64,000 bases of DNA, from the NCBI RefSeq assembly GCF_030056665.1, contig NZ_JASHIG010000023.1, one strand, 5' to 3'. The stretch's first letter is position 1. Each line of letters opens with the position of its first letter. Under the pieces are notes generated by a model that was given only the letters and a program-made list of their open reading frames with translations, was not told the origin of the DNA and did no database searches. This document shows positions 19,069-27,008 of the stretch, one piece after another. This stretch comes from Flectobacillus roseus. GTDB taxonomy: Bacteria > Bacteroidota > Bacteroidia > Cytophagales > Spirosomataceae. Both the position numbers and the translations under genes were made by a program.

Positions 19069-19800
19069 TTATTCAAAACTTACATCCTGAATATCAATTG
19101 ATACCAAAACAGGGTCTAAGAAATAAGTATTATCGGCATCATTCAGAATGTAGATTTTTCTTTTTGTTCCGATTTGAAAGCCTGAAAACGATTGGTAACC
19201 TTCAATAATCTGCGTAGCCGACGAACCACCCAATACTTCTGGCCAATAATCGTGACGCTTTAATAAGCCCTCAGCATTGAAGTAAAAAACTTGACGTTTG
19301 CTATGCGTGGCAAAACCATCGGGATAAATTACTTCTAATCTTCTGAGCGTCTCGCCATTTTCCTCCCAAGTATCTAATTCGTTTAATTGAACCCCTGGTA
19401 TCAAAAAGTTGAAAGGCGTTGTTGCGTAATTCCAAGTAGCGTAGCTTGAAAAATAAACCAATTGAGCTTTTGTCCAAGGAGTTTCTACACCATGTCCTTT
19501 GAAAGACTCACGAGGATTGATGAGTTCTTCAATCAATTTGCCGTTTTCATCAAACAATGCTACTTTATCGGGTGTAAAACTTGAAGTATAGCCTTTTTGA
19601 AATAGATTTTCCCAAGTACTTTGTTGTTCCCCTAATGAACCTTTGAATTTTACATCAGCCATCGCATTTTCATGTCCTTTGATAGCCCAAATAGCTCCGC
19701 CAATATTGGCGTGTAAATTTACAGATTGATATAAAGTAGCGTCTGCTGTTCCGCTGTGTGCTTTCAAAGCTTTTCCGAGTAATTCTTGTGCGTTTTTCAT
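19069..19800 (-). CDS. conserved hypothetical protein, probable first gene of a hydrolase operon
   Basis: 243 residues, no signal peptide, no membrane segment. I do not recognise the family with confidence. It is rich in aromatic residues and beta-strand-like alternations (TPFNFLIPGVQL, RQVFYFNAEGLLKRHDYWPEVLGG), which recalls LolA-like or lipocalin-like single-sheet proteins binding a lipophilic ligand, but this is only an impression. It precedes two alpha/beta hydrolases and an AraC regulator in the same direction, downstream of the HxlR operator copy B, so it probably takes part in the same detoxification or catabolic process. Confidence 0.7.
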   Translation of the reverse strand: MKNAQELLGKALKAHSGTADATLYQSVNLHANIGGAIWAIKGHENAMADVKFKGSLGEQQSTWENLFQKGYTSSFTPDKVALFDENGKLIEELINPRESFKGHGVETPWTKAQLVYFSSYATWNYATTPFNFLIPGVQLNELDTWEENGETLRRLEVIYPDGFATHSKRQVFYFNAEGLLKRHDYWPEVLGGSSATQIIEGYQSFSGFQIGTKRKIYILNDADNTYFLDPVLVSIDIQDVSFE

Positions 19801-19909
19801 GGTTAATTTCGATTTTAATGATTTAGATTATTCCAGAATTTGTTAGTGCGTGCTGGACATTCGATTCAAGTTTAATGTTAGTAAATCTATTTGTATCGCT
19901 TTATATTTA

Positions 19910-19975
19910 CAAGTAGTTACTAAAATGTGAAGCAATAACAAAAAGTAAATTATTACTGATAATCAAATAGTTACC
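19910..19975. promoter_or_regulatory. HxlR operator region, copy B
   Basis: This stretch matches the divergent HxlR/crotonase intergenic sequence at 15971-16034 over about 65 bp, with about 50 identities. It begins CAAGTAGTTACT and ends with the inverse of GGTAACTATTTG. It lies upstream of the minus-strand run 19800-16373, so the first HxlR protein probably controls that run too. The AAGTAGT-AC half-site also appears in the palindrome at 32229-32266 beside the second HxlR gene. Confidence 0.6.
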
Positions 19976-19988
19976 AATTAAAATAAAT

Positions 19989-20816
19989 TTAATTATCACC
20001 ATGTGCGGCAATACTTACCTCTTTCCATGCTTCAATTTCTTCGAGGCGATTTTTATAAACTTGATTCACCACATGGTAAGCGATTTTGCCCAGTAGTAAT
20101 CTTTGTGGTGGATTTTCGCTGTTGACTACTTTCAAAATGGCTTCTACGGTAGCTTCTGGTTTCCCCCAAGTCGCTGGATTTTCGCCAGAGGCTGCAAAGG
20201 CTGCACGTACTGGTGCGTAGTCTTCGATACTGTCGGTAGTTTGGATAGCCGAAGCACCTGCCCATTCTGTGGCAAAACCGTTTGGTTCAATGAGTGTAAA
20301 TTTGATTCCTAAGTGAGCTACTTCCGAGGCAATGGTTTCGCTAAGTCCTTCTACGGCAAATTTTGATGCGTTGTACAAACCTAACATTGGCAAAGTAGTA
20401 AGTCCCAAAAAGCTTGATACTTGAATAATATGGCCACTTTTTTGTTGACGCATAATGGGCAAAACTGCTTGTGTCACCCACAAAAGTCCAAAGAAATTCG
20501 TTTCCATTTGGTCTCTGGCTTGCTGCTCGGTCGTTTCTTCTACTGTACCGAATAAACCATAACCAGCATTATTGATTAAAATATCAATGCTTCCAAAATG
20601 GCTAACTACTTGATTCACCGCACTGATTACATCTTGGCGGTTGTTTACGTCTAATTGTACGGGTAAAATATTATCGCCATAGGTACTTACAAGGTCGTCT
20701 AAAGCAGCGATGTTGCGGGCTGTTGCGGCTACTTTGTCGCCACGTTTCAAAAATGCTTCTGCCCAAAGTTTTCCAAATCCTCTTGATGCTCCTGTGATAA
20801 AAATTGTCTTGCTCAT
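19989..20816 (-). CDS. short-chain dehydrogenase/reductase (SDR A)
   Basis: NAD(P)-dependent Rossmann-fold oxidoreductase of about 275 residues. It has the cofactor motif TGASRGFGK near the N terminus, NNAGYG, catalytic serine in QVSSFLG, and YNASK with the tyrosine and lysine, then the EPNGFATEW loop. The start at 20816 follows the conserved MSKTIFITGASRG; a longer in-frame start 12 codons upstream is probably untranslated leader. The first 30 codons and the promoter are nearly identical to SDR B at 26001-26822, while the rest diverges strongly. It is divergent from SDR C (21061). Confidence 0.92.
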   Translation of the reverse strand: MSKTIFITGASRGFGKLWAEAFLKRGDKVAATARNIAALDDLVSTYGDNILPVQLDVNNRQDVISAVNQVVSHFGSIDILINNAGYGLFGTVEETTEQQARDQMETNFFGLLWVTQAVLPIMRQQKSGHIIQVSSFLGLTTLPMLGLYNASKFAVEGLSETIASEVAHLGIKFTLIEPNGFATEWAGASAIQTTDSIEDYAPVRAAFAASGENPATWGKPEATVEAILKVVNSENPPQRLLLGKIAYHVVNQVYKNRLEEIEAWKEVSIAAHGDN

Positions 20817-20849
20817 GATGTTGTTTGTTTTTTGTTTATTTTGATATGA

Positions 20850-20906
20850 CAAAGTTACTCCAGCCCCTTGCCAAACGACTAACCCATTTCAGCGGAAGAA
20901 TAGCAC
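20850..20906 (-). promoter_or_regulatory. promoter of SDR A with shared regulon-2 element
   Basis: On the plus strand CAAAGTTA (20850-20857) is the complement of a TAACTTTG promoter box. Twenty-seven bases further is CATTTCAGCGGAAGAATAGCAC (20885-20906, 22 bases, quoted as CATTTC...GAATAGCAC). A near-identical arrangement precedes SDR B, and a related element (ATTTCGC...GAATTGCAC) precedes the hydrolase at 29930 and dps at 30510. It is proposed as an AraC-type activator site. Confidence 0.6.
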
Positions 20907-21060
20907 AGAAATACGAAAGAGGGAGATTTGTGATAGAACCGTTGATTTGTGCTACAAAAAAAACTGATACCTGAGCTTTTCAACAAAGCTATATTGAGCT
21001 TTCTAACAAAGAAGTCCCATGATTTTCGAGAGAACTTTGCAGAAACAAAATTCAAGAAAA

Positions 21061-21951
21061 ATGACAAAGGTTTGGTTTATTACAGGTAGCTCAAAAGGTT
21101 TAGGCAAAAGCCTTGCTTTAGAAGCACTAACAAACGGTGATAAGGTAGTTGCCACCGCAAGAAATGTTTCACAACTAAATGATTTGGTAGAGCAATTCCC
21201 TAATAAGGTATTGGCTCTTCCGTTGGATGTAAGCAATAAGGCTCAGATTCATACTGCTGTTGCAGAAGCAGTAAATCATTTTGGTAAAATCGACGTATTG
21301 GTCAATAATGCAGGATTTGGTATCACGGGTGCAGCCGAGGCATTTACGGATGAACAAGTTCGTAGTCAGTTAGAAGTGAACTTATACGCTCCTATTGAAA
21401 TCACTCGTGTTGTTTTACCTATTATGCGTAAACAACGTTCTGGACGTATCCTTCAAATTAGTTCTATTGGTGGGCGTGTCGGAAACCCTGGGCTAACCAT
21501 GTATCAAGCAGCCAAATTTGGTTTAGCGGGTTTTACCGAAGCACTAAGCAAAGAAGTAACACCTCTGGGCATCAAAGTAACGTCTATTGAACCAGGAGGT
21601 TTTCGTACCGACTGGGCAGGTGCATCTATGAGCTTTGCCGAAGATATCGAGGGTTATGAAAGTACTGTTGGTGGTATGAAAGCGTATATTTTCTCAGGAA
21701 AATATGTGCCTGTGGGAGACCCAGCCAAAGCTGCTAAAGTAATGTTTGAACTGGCATCACATCCAGAGCCACCTGTGCATTTGGTATTGGGAAGCGAAGC
21801 AACGGCTATTTTGAGAAGTGCTGATGAAAACCGAAAAGCAGAGTTTGAAAAATGGCTTGCCGTAAGTAACTCTACCGACCACGACGAAGCGGAAAATATC
21901 TTTGAAACAGAAGAAGGTAAAAAGTTTTTGAGCAGCAAAGGAATTATTTAA
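21061..21951 (+). CDS. short-chain dehydrogenase/reductase (SDR C)
   Basis: 296-residue classical-type SDR: cofactor motif TGSSKGLGK, NNAGFG, catalytic serine in QISSIGG and YQAAK in the active site. The start at 21061 gives MTKVWFITGSSKG; an in-frame ATG 14 codons upstream is less likely because it lengthens the N terminus beyond the family norm. It is divergent from SDR A and shares the 244-bp intergenic region containing the regulon-2 element, and is followed by an AraC gene. The substrate is unknown. Confidence 0.92.
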   Translation: MTKVWFITGSSKGLGKSLALEALTNGDKVVATARNVSQLNDLVEQFPNKVLALPLDVSNKAQIHTAVAEAVNHFGKIDVLVNNAGFGITGAAEAFTDEQVRSQLEVNLYAPIEITRVVLPIMRKQRSGRILQISSIGGRVGNPGLTMYQAAKFGLAGFTEALSKEVTPLGIKVTSIEPGGFRTDWAGASMSFAEDIEGYESTVGGMKAYIFSGKYVPVGDPAKAAKVMFELASHPEPPVHLVLGSEATAILRSADENRKAEFEKWLAVSNSTDHDEAENIFETEEGKKFLSSKGII

Positions 21952-21970
21952 AAAGCATAATTTCCTGTAT

Positions 21971-22008
21971 TACCATTAACGAGCGAGTTGATTCGCTCGT
22001 TAATGGTA
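21971..22008. terminator. perfect 16-bp inverted repeat after SDR C
   Basis: TACCATTAACGAGCGA and its exact complement are separated by six bases, 19 bp after the SDR C stop. There is no U tract after the second arm, so it may be a weak terminator, an mRNA-stabilising hairpin or a binding site. Confidence 0.55.
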
Positions 22009-22065
22009 AACTCAAAGCTTGTGAAAATTGTATTGATACTGTAAACAGACAAATTTGAGCCTGAT

Positions 22066-22875
22066 ATGAAAGCGGAAATCGAGAATAAAAAACGTGCGAG
22101 TATTACCTATTCTTGCTATTACAAACAAAGCAGAGAAGGTGAGCAGTTTGTGGCTGACCATGTATTAAATTATCAAATTACAGGTACTTCTTTTCTTAGC
22201 GACGGAAATAGCCAGTATGAATCGGGTGAAGGAACTTTTCGTTTTATCAGACGCAATCAACTTCTAAAATTTAGCAAACATCCTCCTGTTGATGGTGAGT
22301 ACCAATCATTAAGTATTTTGTTTACACAAGAAACTTTAAAAAGTTTTAGTTTGGCATACGAAGTACTCTCTGAACAAAAGTCACACGAGCAGTTTATATT
22401 TAACCTACAAACCAATTCACTACTCGAAAGTTATGCCAATTCCTTGCTGACTTATCGACAAAGTACCATTTTGGAAAACGCCCAAATAGTTGATATAAAA
22501 CTATATGAAGGGGTTTTGCTACTATTACAAACCAATCCAGCCTTAAAGGATATTCTGTTTGATTTTAATGACCCACACAAAATTGATTTGGAGTCATTCA
22601 TGAATAAAAACTATCATTTCAATGTTCACTTAGAACGTTTTGCCTATCTTACTGGTAGAAGTTTAGCGACTTTTAAAAGAGATTTTGAGAAAGTATTTGG
22701 TGTTTCTCCGAGGCATTGGCTACAACAAAAACGCCTCAAAGAAGCCTACTATCTTATCCATGAAAAAGGTAAAATAGCCTCAGACATTTACCTCGATTTA
22801 GGCTTTGAAGATTTATCACATTTCTCTTTTGCCTTTAAAAGAGCGTTTGGTGTTGCACCGTCGAAAATGGTATAA
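22066..22875 (+). CDS. AraC-family transcriptional regulator
   Basis: 269 residues with an N-terminal sensor domain (about 1-165) of the ExsA/PchR-like kind and a C-terminal AraC HTH (about 170-268) containing TGRSLATFKRDFEKVFGVSP and LGFEDLSHFSFAFKRAFGVAPSK. It follows SDR C in the same direction after 114 bp. A broken copy of its last 18 or so codons is found at 25685-25774, beyond a tetR-MFS-GNAT segment, which suggests rearrangement here. Confidence 0.92.
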   Translation: MKAEIENKKRASITYSCYYKQSREGEQFVADHVLNYQITGTSFLSDGNSQYESGEGTFRFIRRNQLLKFSKHPPVDGEYQSLSILFTQETLKSFSLAYEVLSEQKSHEQFIFNLQTNSLLESYANSLLTYRQSTILENAQIVDIKLYEGVLLLLQTNPALKDILFDFNDPHKIDLESFMNKNYHFNVHLERFAYLTGRSLATFKRDFEKVFGVSPRHWLQQKRLKEAYYLIHEKGKIASDIYLDLGFEDLSHFSFAFKRAFGVAPSKMV

Positions 22876-22943
22876 AGTTCCATCATTTATACTTGATAGA
22901 TTTTGATATTAAAATTAGAAGTTGAAATCTATTTTCAATAAAA

Positions 22944-22957
22944 ATACCTAGTGGTAT
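22944..22957. promoter_or_regulatory. TetR operator upstream of tetR
   Basis: The core ATACC-TAGT-GGTAT is a perfect 5-bp-arm palindrome 41 bp before the TetR start. It matches the longer palindrome at 23605-23626 before the MFS gene, so it is a likely autoregulatory operator. Confidence 0.75.
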
Positions 22958-22998
22958 ATTTTATAATTTATTTTTTGTACTTTTACAAAAAAATTAAT

Positions 22999-23592
22999 AT
23001 GTCAAAAGCCGAGCGTACTCGCCAATTTATCATTGAGAAAACAGCAACGTTATTCAATTCTCAAGGATATGCTGTAACATCTCTTTCAGATATTACAGCA
23101 CTCACAGGTCTAACAAAAGGCAGTATTTATGGAAATTTTAGTAACAAAGACGAAGTTGTAACTGAAGTTTTTAAGTACAATGCCAGTAAACTATTGAAAG
23201 AAATAGACGCTGCAATAGTCGAAAAACAATCACCTTACGAACAGTTGTTGGCTATCGTTAATTTTTACAGGACAATTGGGCAAAAACCTTTTATCGTTGG
23301 CGGTTGTCCATTGATAAATGCTGCAACAGAAGCAGACGATAATTTAGCTTTTTTACAGCCTGCTGTACAAGCCAGTTTTCTATTTTGGCATAAAAAGGTA
23401 GTTGACATTTTGAAGCGTGGAGAAGTAAGCCAACATTTTAAGTCAGGTTTAGATGCAGAGATGTATAGTAGCACTTTTATTATTTTAATCGAGGGAGGTA
23501 TCCTTCTCAGCCGTAGTTTGAAGCAATCTGTTCAATTAGATATTGCTCTGGATAGAATTCTTAAAATTATCGAAGATGAAATTCGTAAATAA
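22999..23592 (+). CDS. TetR/AcrR-family repressor
   Basis: 197-residue regulator. The N-terminal HTH (about 8-55) reads LFNSQGYAVTSLSDITALTG with recognition region TKGSIYGNFSNKDEV. The C-terminal ligand domain has QKPFIVGGCPLINAATEADD, a segment seen in TetR_C regulators of the AefR/YxaF-like kind. The start at 22999 is preferred over one 16 codons upstream because MSKAERTRQFI is the usual family start and the upstream one overlaps the operator. Matching palindromes on both sides of the gene indicate control of itself and of the downstream pump. Confidence 0.92.
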   Translation: MSKAERTRQFIIEKTATLFNSQGYAVTSLSDITALTGLTKGSIYGNFSNKDEVVTEVFKYNASKLLKEIDAAIVEKQSPYEQLLAIVNFYRTIGQKPFIVGGCPLINAATEADDNLAFLQPAVQASFLFWHKKVVDILKRGEVSQHFKSGLDAEMYSSTFIILIEGGILLSRSLKQSVQLDIALDRILKIIEDEIRK

Positions 23593-23604
23593 TTTTTTGT
23601 CTAA

Positions 23605-23626
23605 AAATATACCTACTGGTATATTT
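23605..23626. promoter_or_regulatory. TetR operator upstream of the MFS pump
   Basis: AAATATACC-TACT-GGTATATTT is a perfect palindrome with 9-bp arms, located 36 bp before the MFS start codon and overlapping where its promoter must lie. It shares the ATACC-TAnT-GGTAT core with the site upstream of tetR. Confidence 0.82.
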
Positions 23627-23661
23627 CATGAGATATAAACACTTATCAAAACCTTAAAAAA

Positions 23662-25044
23662 ATGAACAATATTTCTAATAGATGGCTACAACATTGCATT
23701 TTACTTTTTGGACCATTACTCACAGTGATAGATGTTTTTATTGTAAATATAGCTATTCCATCAATCAAGAAAAGCCTTTTGGCAACTGATTCAGAAGTAG
23801 AATTAGTCATCGCTGCGTATATTATCGGTTATGCCTCTTTTTTGATTACTGGGGGGAGGCTGGGTGATTACTGGGGAAGAAAAAAAATGTTTATGTTGGG
23901 TATGTTCCTTTTTGTGGTAACTTCTGCCCTGTGTGGTATCGCAAAGAGTCCCCTGCTGTTGATTTTAGGGAGGTTACTGCAAGGGATAAGTGGTGCTATA
24001 ATGACACCGCAACCCTTATCGTATTTACAAATTCTTTTTCCAGAGCCAAAAGTTCGGGCAAAGGCTCTTGGTTTGGTGGGATTTACTTTAGGCATAGGTT
24101 CTTTGTTAGGGCAATTTTTGGGAGGATATTTTGCAGAACTCCAAGTTCAGATTGATGGCTGGAGATTTATCTTTTTTATTAATTTACCAATTGGCTTGAT
24201 TGCCCTACTGGCAACTTATCAATTCATCATAGAAACACCGATTAATCGTCAACAAAAATTTGATTATTTAGGTGTATTTCTATTATCAATAAGCCTATCA
24301 GGTATTGTTTATCCATTAACAGAAGGTAGAGAATTAGGTTGGCCATTATGGAGTATTTTAATACTTATTTTAGCGATAATAGTATTTGTATATTTTATAT
24401 ATTATCAGAAGAAACTAACAGATGGGCATAAAAATCCTCTGATTAATATTCATCTTTTTCAAATCAAAAGTTTTAGAATTGGTATTTTGATGGTGATATT
24501 TTATTTCATGACACATACCTCATTTTACTTAACTTCAACTATTTTTCTTCAAAACGGCCTCAATATGAGTTCCTATCAGACAGGTTTATTATTCGTTTAT
24601 TCAGGAATTCTTTTTGTAGTAAGTTCTCTGTTATCTATTCGCTTGGTTAATAAGCTCGGAAAGCTTGCTTTACAATTAGGCATTTTATTAATGATAGCTG
24701 ATTTAAGTTTACAAACTTTCTTTTTTACCAAAGAAGCATCTTACGAAACCTTACTAAGTTTAATTGCATTGACAGGCTTGGCAGGTGGTTTGATTATCCC
24801 TGCTTTACTTAATTTTACTTTAAAAGAAATTACGCCACAGTTTTCGGGTGCTGCCGCTGGTGTTTATAATACAAGTCAGCAGATGGCGGCATCTTTGGGC
24901 ATAAGCGTTATTGCGGGAATATTTTTTTTAACTATTGCTAAAACCGGCGATATTCCAAAGGCATTTCACTATTCGTTATTTGCACAAATTAGTAGTTTGA
25001 TTTTTGCCTTTATCTTTTCCTGCTTTTATAAACTAAGCAAATAG
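23662..25044 (+). CDS. MFS multidrug efflux transporter, DHA2 (14-helix) type
   Basis: Inner-membrane proton-driven efflux pump of 460 residues with about 14 hydrophobic helices. Motif A appears as GGRLGDYWGRKKMF and motif C-like GxxxGPxxGG as GIGSLLGQFLGG in helix 5. LTVIDVFIVNIAIPSI in helix 1 is the EmrB/QacA signature (aspartate 24-25 region). It lies directly after tetR and behind a strong TetR palindrome, so it is presumably induced by the drug or metabolite that TetR binds. The substrate cannot be predicted. Confidence 0.93.
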   Translation: MNNISNRWLQHCILLFGPLLTVIDVFIVNIAIPSIKKSLLATDSEVELVIAAYIIGYASFLITGGRLGDYWGRKKMFMLGMFLFVVTSALCGIAKSPLLLILGRLLQGISGAIMTPQPLSYLQILFPEPKVRAKALGLVGFTLGIGSLLGQFLGGYFAELQVQIDGWRFIFFINLPIGLIALLATYQFIIETPINRQQKFDYLGVFLLSISLSGIVYPLTEGRELGWPLWSILILILAIIVFVYFIYYQKKLTDGHKNPLINIHLFQIKSFRIGILMVIFYFMTHTSFYLTSTIFLQNGLNMSSYQTGLLFVYSGILFVVSSLLSIRLVNKLGKLALQLGILLMIADLSLQTFFFTKEASYETLLSLIALTGLAGGLIIPALLNFTLKEITPQFSGAAAGVYNTSQQMAASLGISVIAGIFFLTIAKTGDIPKAFHYSLFAQISSLIFAFIFSCFYKLSK

Positions 25045-25155
25045 AATTGTTAAAGTACAAACGTGAGCATTGGCAACTTCATTTAGCTTTTGAACTAAAT
25101 TTAAAAATTAGTACAAATCTTACAGATTCCAACAAATATATACAACAGAATCAAT

Positions 25156-25662
25156 ATGAATTTAAGAAAAGCAACTCCATCTGAACTACCCTTTATTTGG
25201 GAGATTTTACAACAAGCTATTCAGCAAAGAAAACAAGACGGTAGTGAACAATGGCAAAATGGTTATCCCAATGAACAGACTGTTTATGATGACATCGCTA
25301 ACGAGTATGGGTATGTACTTGTTGAGAATAATGTGGTTATTGCTTATGCTGCAATCATTTTTGGTGAAGAACCTGCCTACAACGTGATTACAGGAAAATG
25401 GCTTACCAATGACGACTATGCTGTTGTTCATCGGGTTGCCACATCAAATGCAGTTAAAGGGAAAGGTATTGCCACTCATTTATTTAAAATGATAGAGGAT
25501 TTGTGTATTGAGAAAAAAGTTTACAGCATTAAGGTAGATACAAACTTTGATAATATCCCAATGATGAAAATATTCGACAAGCTAAACTATGTTTATTGTG
25601 GTGAAATTTTCTTTAGTGGTGCTTCACGCAAAGCATATGAAAAAGTAATTCAGAAAGATTGA
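25156..25662 (+). CDS. GNAT-family N-acetyltransferase
   Basis: 168-residue acetyl-CoA-dependent transferase. The acetyl-CoA loop is VHRVATSNAVKGKGIATHLF with the (Q/R)xxGxG/A equivalent KGKGIA, followed by VDTNFDNIPMMKIFDKLNYVYCG. The substrate may be an amine or aminoacyl compound. It follows the MFS pump by 111 bp in the same direction and may be co-transcribed, but has no operator of its own that I can see. Confidence 0.9.
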   Translation: MNLRKATPSELPFIWEILQQAIQQRKQDGSEQWQNGYPNEQTVYDDIANEYGYVLVENNVVIAYAAIIFGEEPAYNVITGKWLTNDDYAVVHRVATSNAVKGKGIATHLFKMIEDLCIEKKVYSIKVDTNFDNIPMMKIFDKLNYVYCGEIFFSGASRKAYEKVIQKD

Positions 25663-25684
25663 TGCACAAGTATATTTGATACCC

Positions 25685-25774
25685 CATTGTTCTTTTGCCT
25701 TTAAAAAAGTGTATGGCGTTGCACCAACTAAAATAATATCCTTTCAAGATAAAAGCCTTCATTCTTCAAACTGA
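25685..25774 (+). pseudogene. remnant of an AraC regulator C terminus
   Basis: The open segment reads HCSFAFKKVYGVAPTKII and then runs to a stop at 25772. It is homologous to the last residues of the AraC protein at 22066-22875 (HFSFAFKRAFGVAPSKMV), and the DNA is also close to it. No start or N-terminal part exists, since the GNAT gene ends 20 bp upstream. It is a decayed fragment, probably left by duplication or deletion. The rest of the 25663-26000 gap holds only a hairpin. Confidence 0.8.
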
Positions 25775-25796
25775 TGATAGTTTGGGAATGAAGGCT
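25754..25796. terminator. long hairpin in the GNAT/SDR B convergent gap
   Basis: Arms AGCCTTCATT and AATGAAGGCT enclose a second stem CAAACT/AGTTTG. On the minus strand the second arm runs into TTTTATC, so it may end the SDR B transcript; a plus-strand role is less supported. Confidence 0.5.
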
Positions 25797-26000
25797 AAAG
25801 TATTACCATGCAATTGATTCACCCGAATACCCGATGGTTGCATATAAATTGGGGACTTTGCCCATTTTTTTCTGTACCTATGCTAAAATTGATTGAGATA
25901 AGGTACTTAATGCCTCAGTAGCAGGAACTTGAATCGTTTTCATGTGAGTTTAATTTAAAAATTTTGACTGTGATGATGAAGTGTAACTGTTGATAAATAC

Positions 26001-26822
26001 CTACCCGTGAGCTTCTACCGAAACATCATTCCACTCTTTCCAAGTTTGAAGTTTCTCGGCATATACTCTTTGGGTTTTCTGATAACCCACTTTTCCAAGG
26101 AAAAGGCGTAATGGAGGATTTTGACTATCAATCAATTTTAAAATAGCAGGAACTGTGGCTTCTGGTTTGCCGTAATCTTCTGGTAATAAGCCTTCCGTAG
26201 TGGCTAATCCAGCTTTCACCGAATTATAAGCTTCGATAGCTTTACTCTGAACGGCCGAACTTCCACCAAAATCAGTTGCATAACCGTTTGGCTCTATCAA
26301 GGTTACATGAATACCCAAGTCTTTTACTTCATCGGCCAACGACTCTGTGAGACCTTCTACTGCAAATTTGGTTGCATTATAAATACCCAAAGTTGGCAAT
26401 GTCCAAATACCTAATACACTCGAAAGCTGAATGATATGCCCGTGTCCTTGTTCTCTAAAAATAGGCAAAGCTGCCTGAGTAATCCAAAGTGTACCAAAAA
26501 CATTGGTGTCAAAAACGCCTTTTACATCTTGTTCTGCTACTTCTTCGATTGCTCCAAATACGCCGTAACCTGCATTGTTAATAACTACATCAAGTCCTCC
26601 AAAATATGTTTTGGCCTTGTTTACCGCTTCAAAGCTGGCGTTTCTGTTTGTAATGTCTAATTCAATCGGTAAAAACTGTTCTCCGTATTGTTCTACCAAG
26701 TATTGCAATCCGCTGATGTTGCGTGAGGTTGCAGCTACTTTATCGCCACGTTTCAAAAATGCTTCTGTCCAAAGTTTACCAAATCCTCTTGATGCCCCTG
26801 TAATAAAAATTGTCTTGCTCAT
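26001..26822 (-). CDS. short-chain dehydrogenase/reductase (SDR B)
   Basis: 273-residue classical SDR: TGASRGFGK, NNAGYG, catalytic serine in QLSSVLG, YNATK and EPNGYATDFGG. It is the closest relative of SDR A (19989-20816). The 5-prime 150 bp and the promoter (26705-26925) match SDR A at roughly 95 percent, whereas downstream the proteins are only moderately similar, suggesting gene conversion or a shared conserved 5-prime end. The start at 26822 corresponds to MSKTIFITG. It is divergent from an AraC gene (27009), which may regulate it through the intergenic element. Confidence 0.92.
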   Translation of the reverse strand: MSKTIFITGASRGFGKLWTEAFLKRGDKVAATSRNISGLQYLVEQYGEQFLPIELDITNRNASFEAVNKAKTYFGGLDVVINNAGYGVFGAIEEVAEQDVKGVFDTNVFGTLWITQAALPIFREQGHGHIIQLSSVLGIWTLPTLGIYNATKFAVEGLTESLADEVKDLGIHVTLIEPNGYATDFGGSSAVQSKAIEAYNSVKAGLATTEGLLPEDYGKPEATVPAILKLIDSQNPPLRLFLGKVGYQKTQRVYAEKLQTWKEWNDVSVEAHG

Positions 26823-26855
26823 GATGTTGTTCGTTTTTTGTTTATTTTGATATGA

Positions 26856-26912
26856 CAAAGTTAATTAGCCACCTTGGCTGACGACTAACCCATTTCAGCG
26901 GAAGAATAGCAC
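26856..26912 (-). promoter_or_regulatory. promoter of SDR B with shared regulon-2 element
   Basis: CAAAGTTA (26856-26863; TAACTTTG on the coding strand) is followed after 27 bp by CATTTCAGCGG...GAATAGCAC (26891-26912), identical in sequence and spacing to the SDR A promoter. The adjacent AraC gene is transcribed away from it, the usual arrangement for a regulator and its target. Confidence 0.62.
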
Positions 26913-27008
26913 AGAAGTACGAAAGTGAAAGTGCCATCAGAAAGAAGCTTGGTTTCCTTATAATTTATTATCTTGTAGACTCATTTCTTATCTCTACTTA
27001 CAACAGCC

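Noticed and set aside
21971..22008. Attachment site or integron-like recombination site
   Set aside because: It is a simple perfect hairpin with no integrase gene, tRNA or flanking direct repeat nearby.
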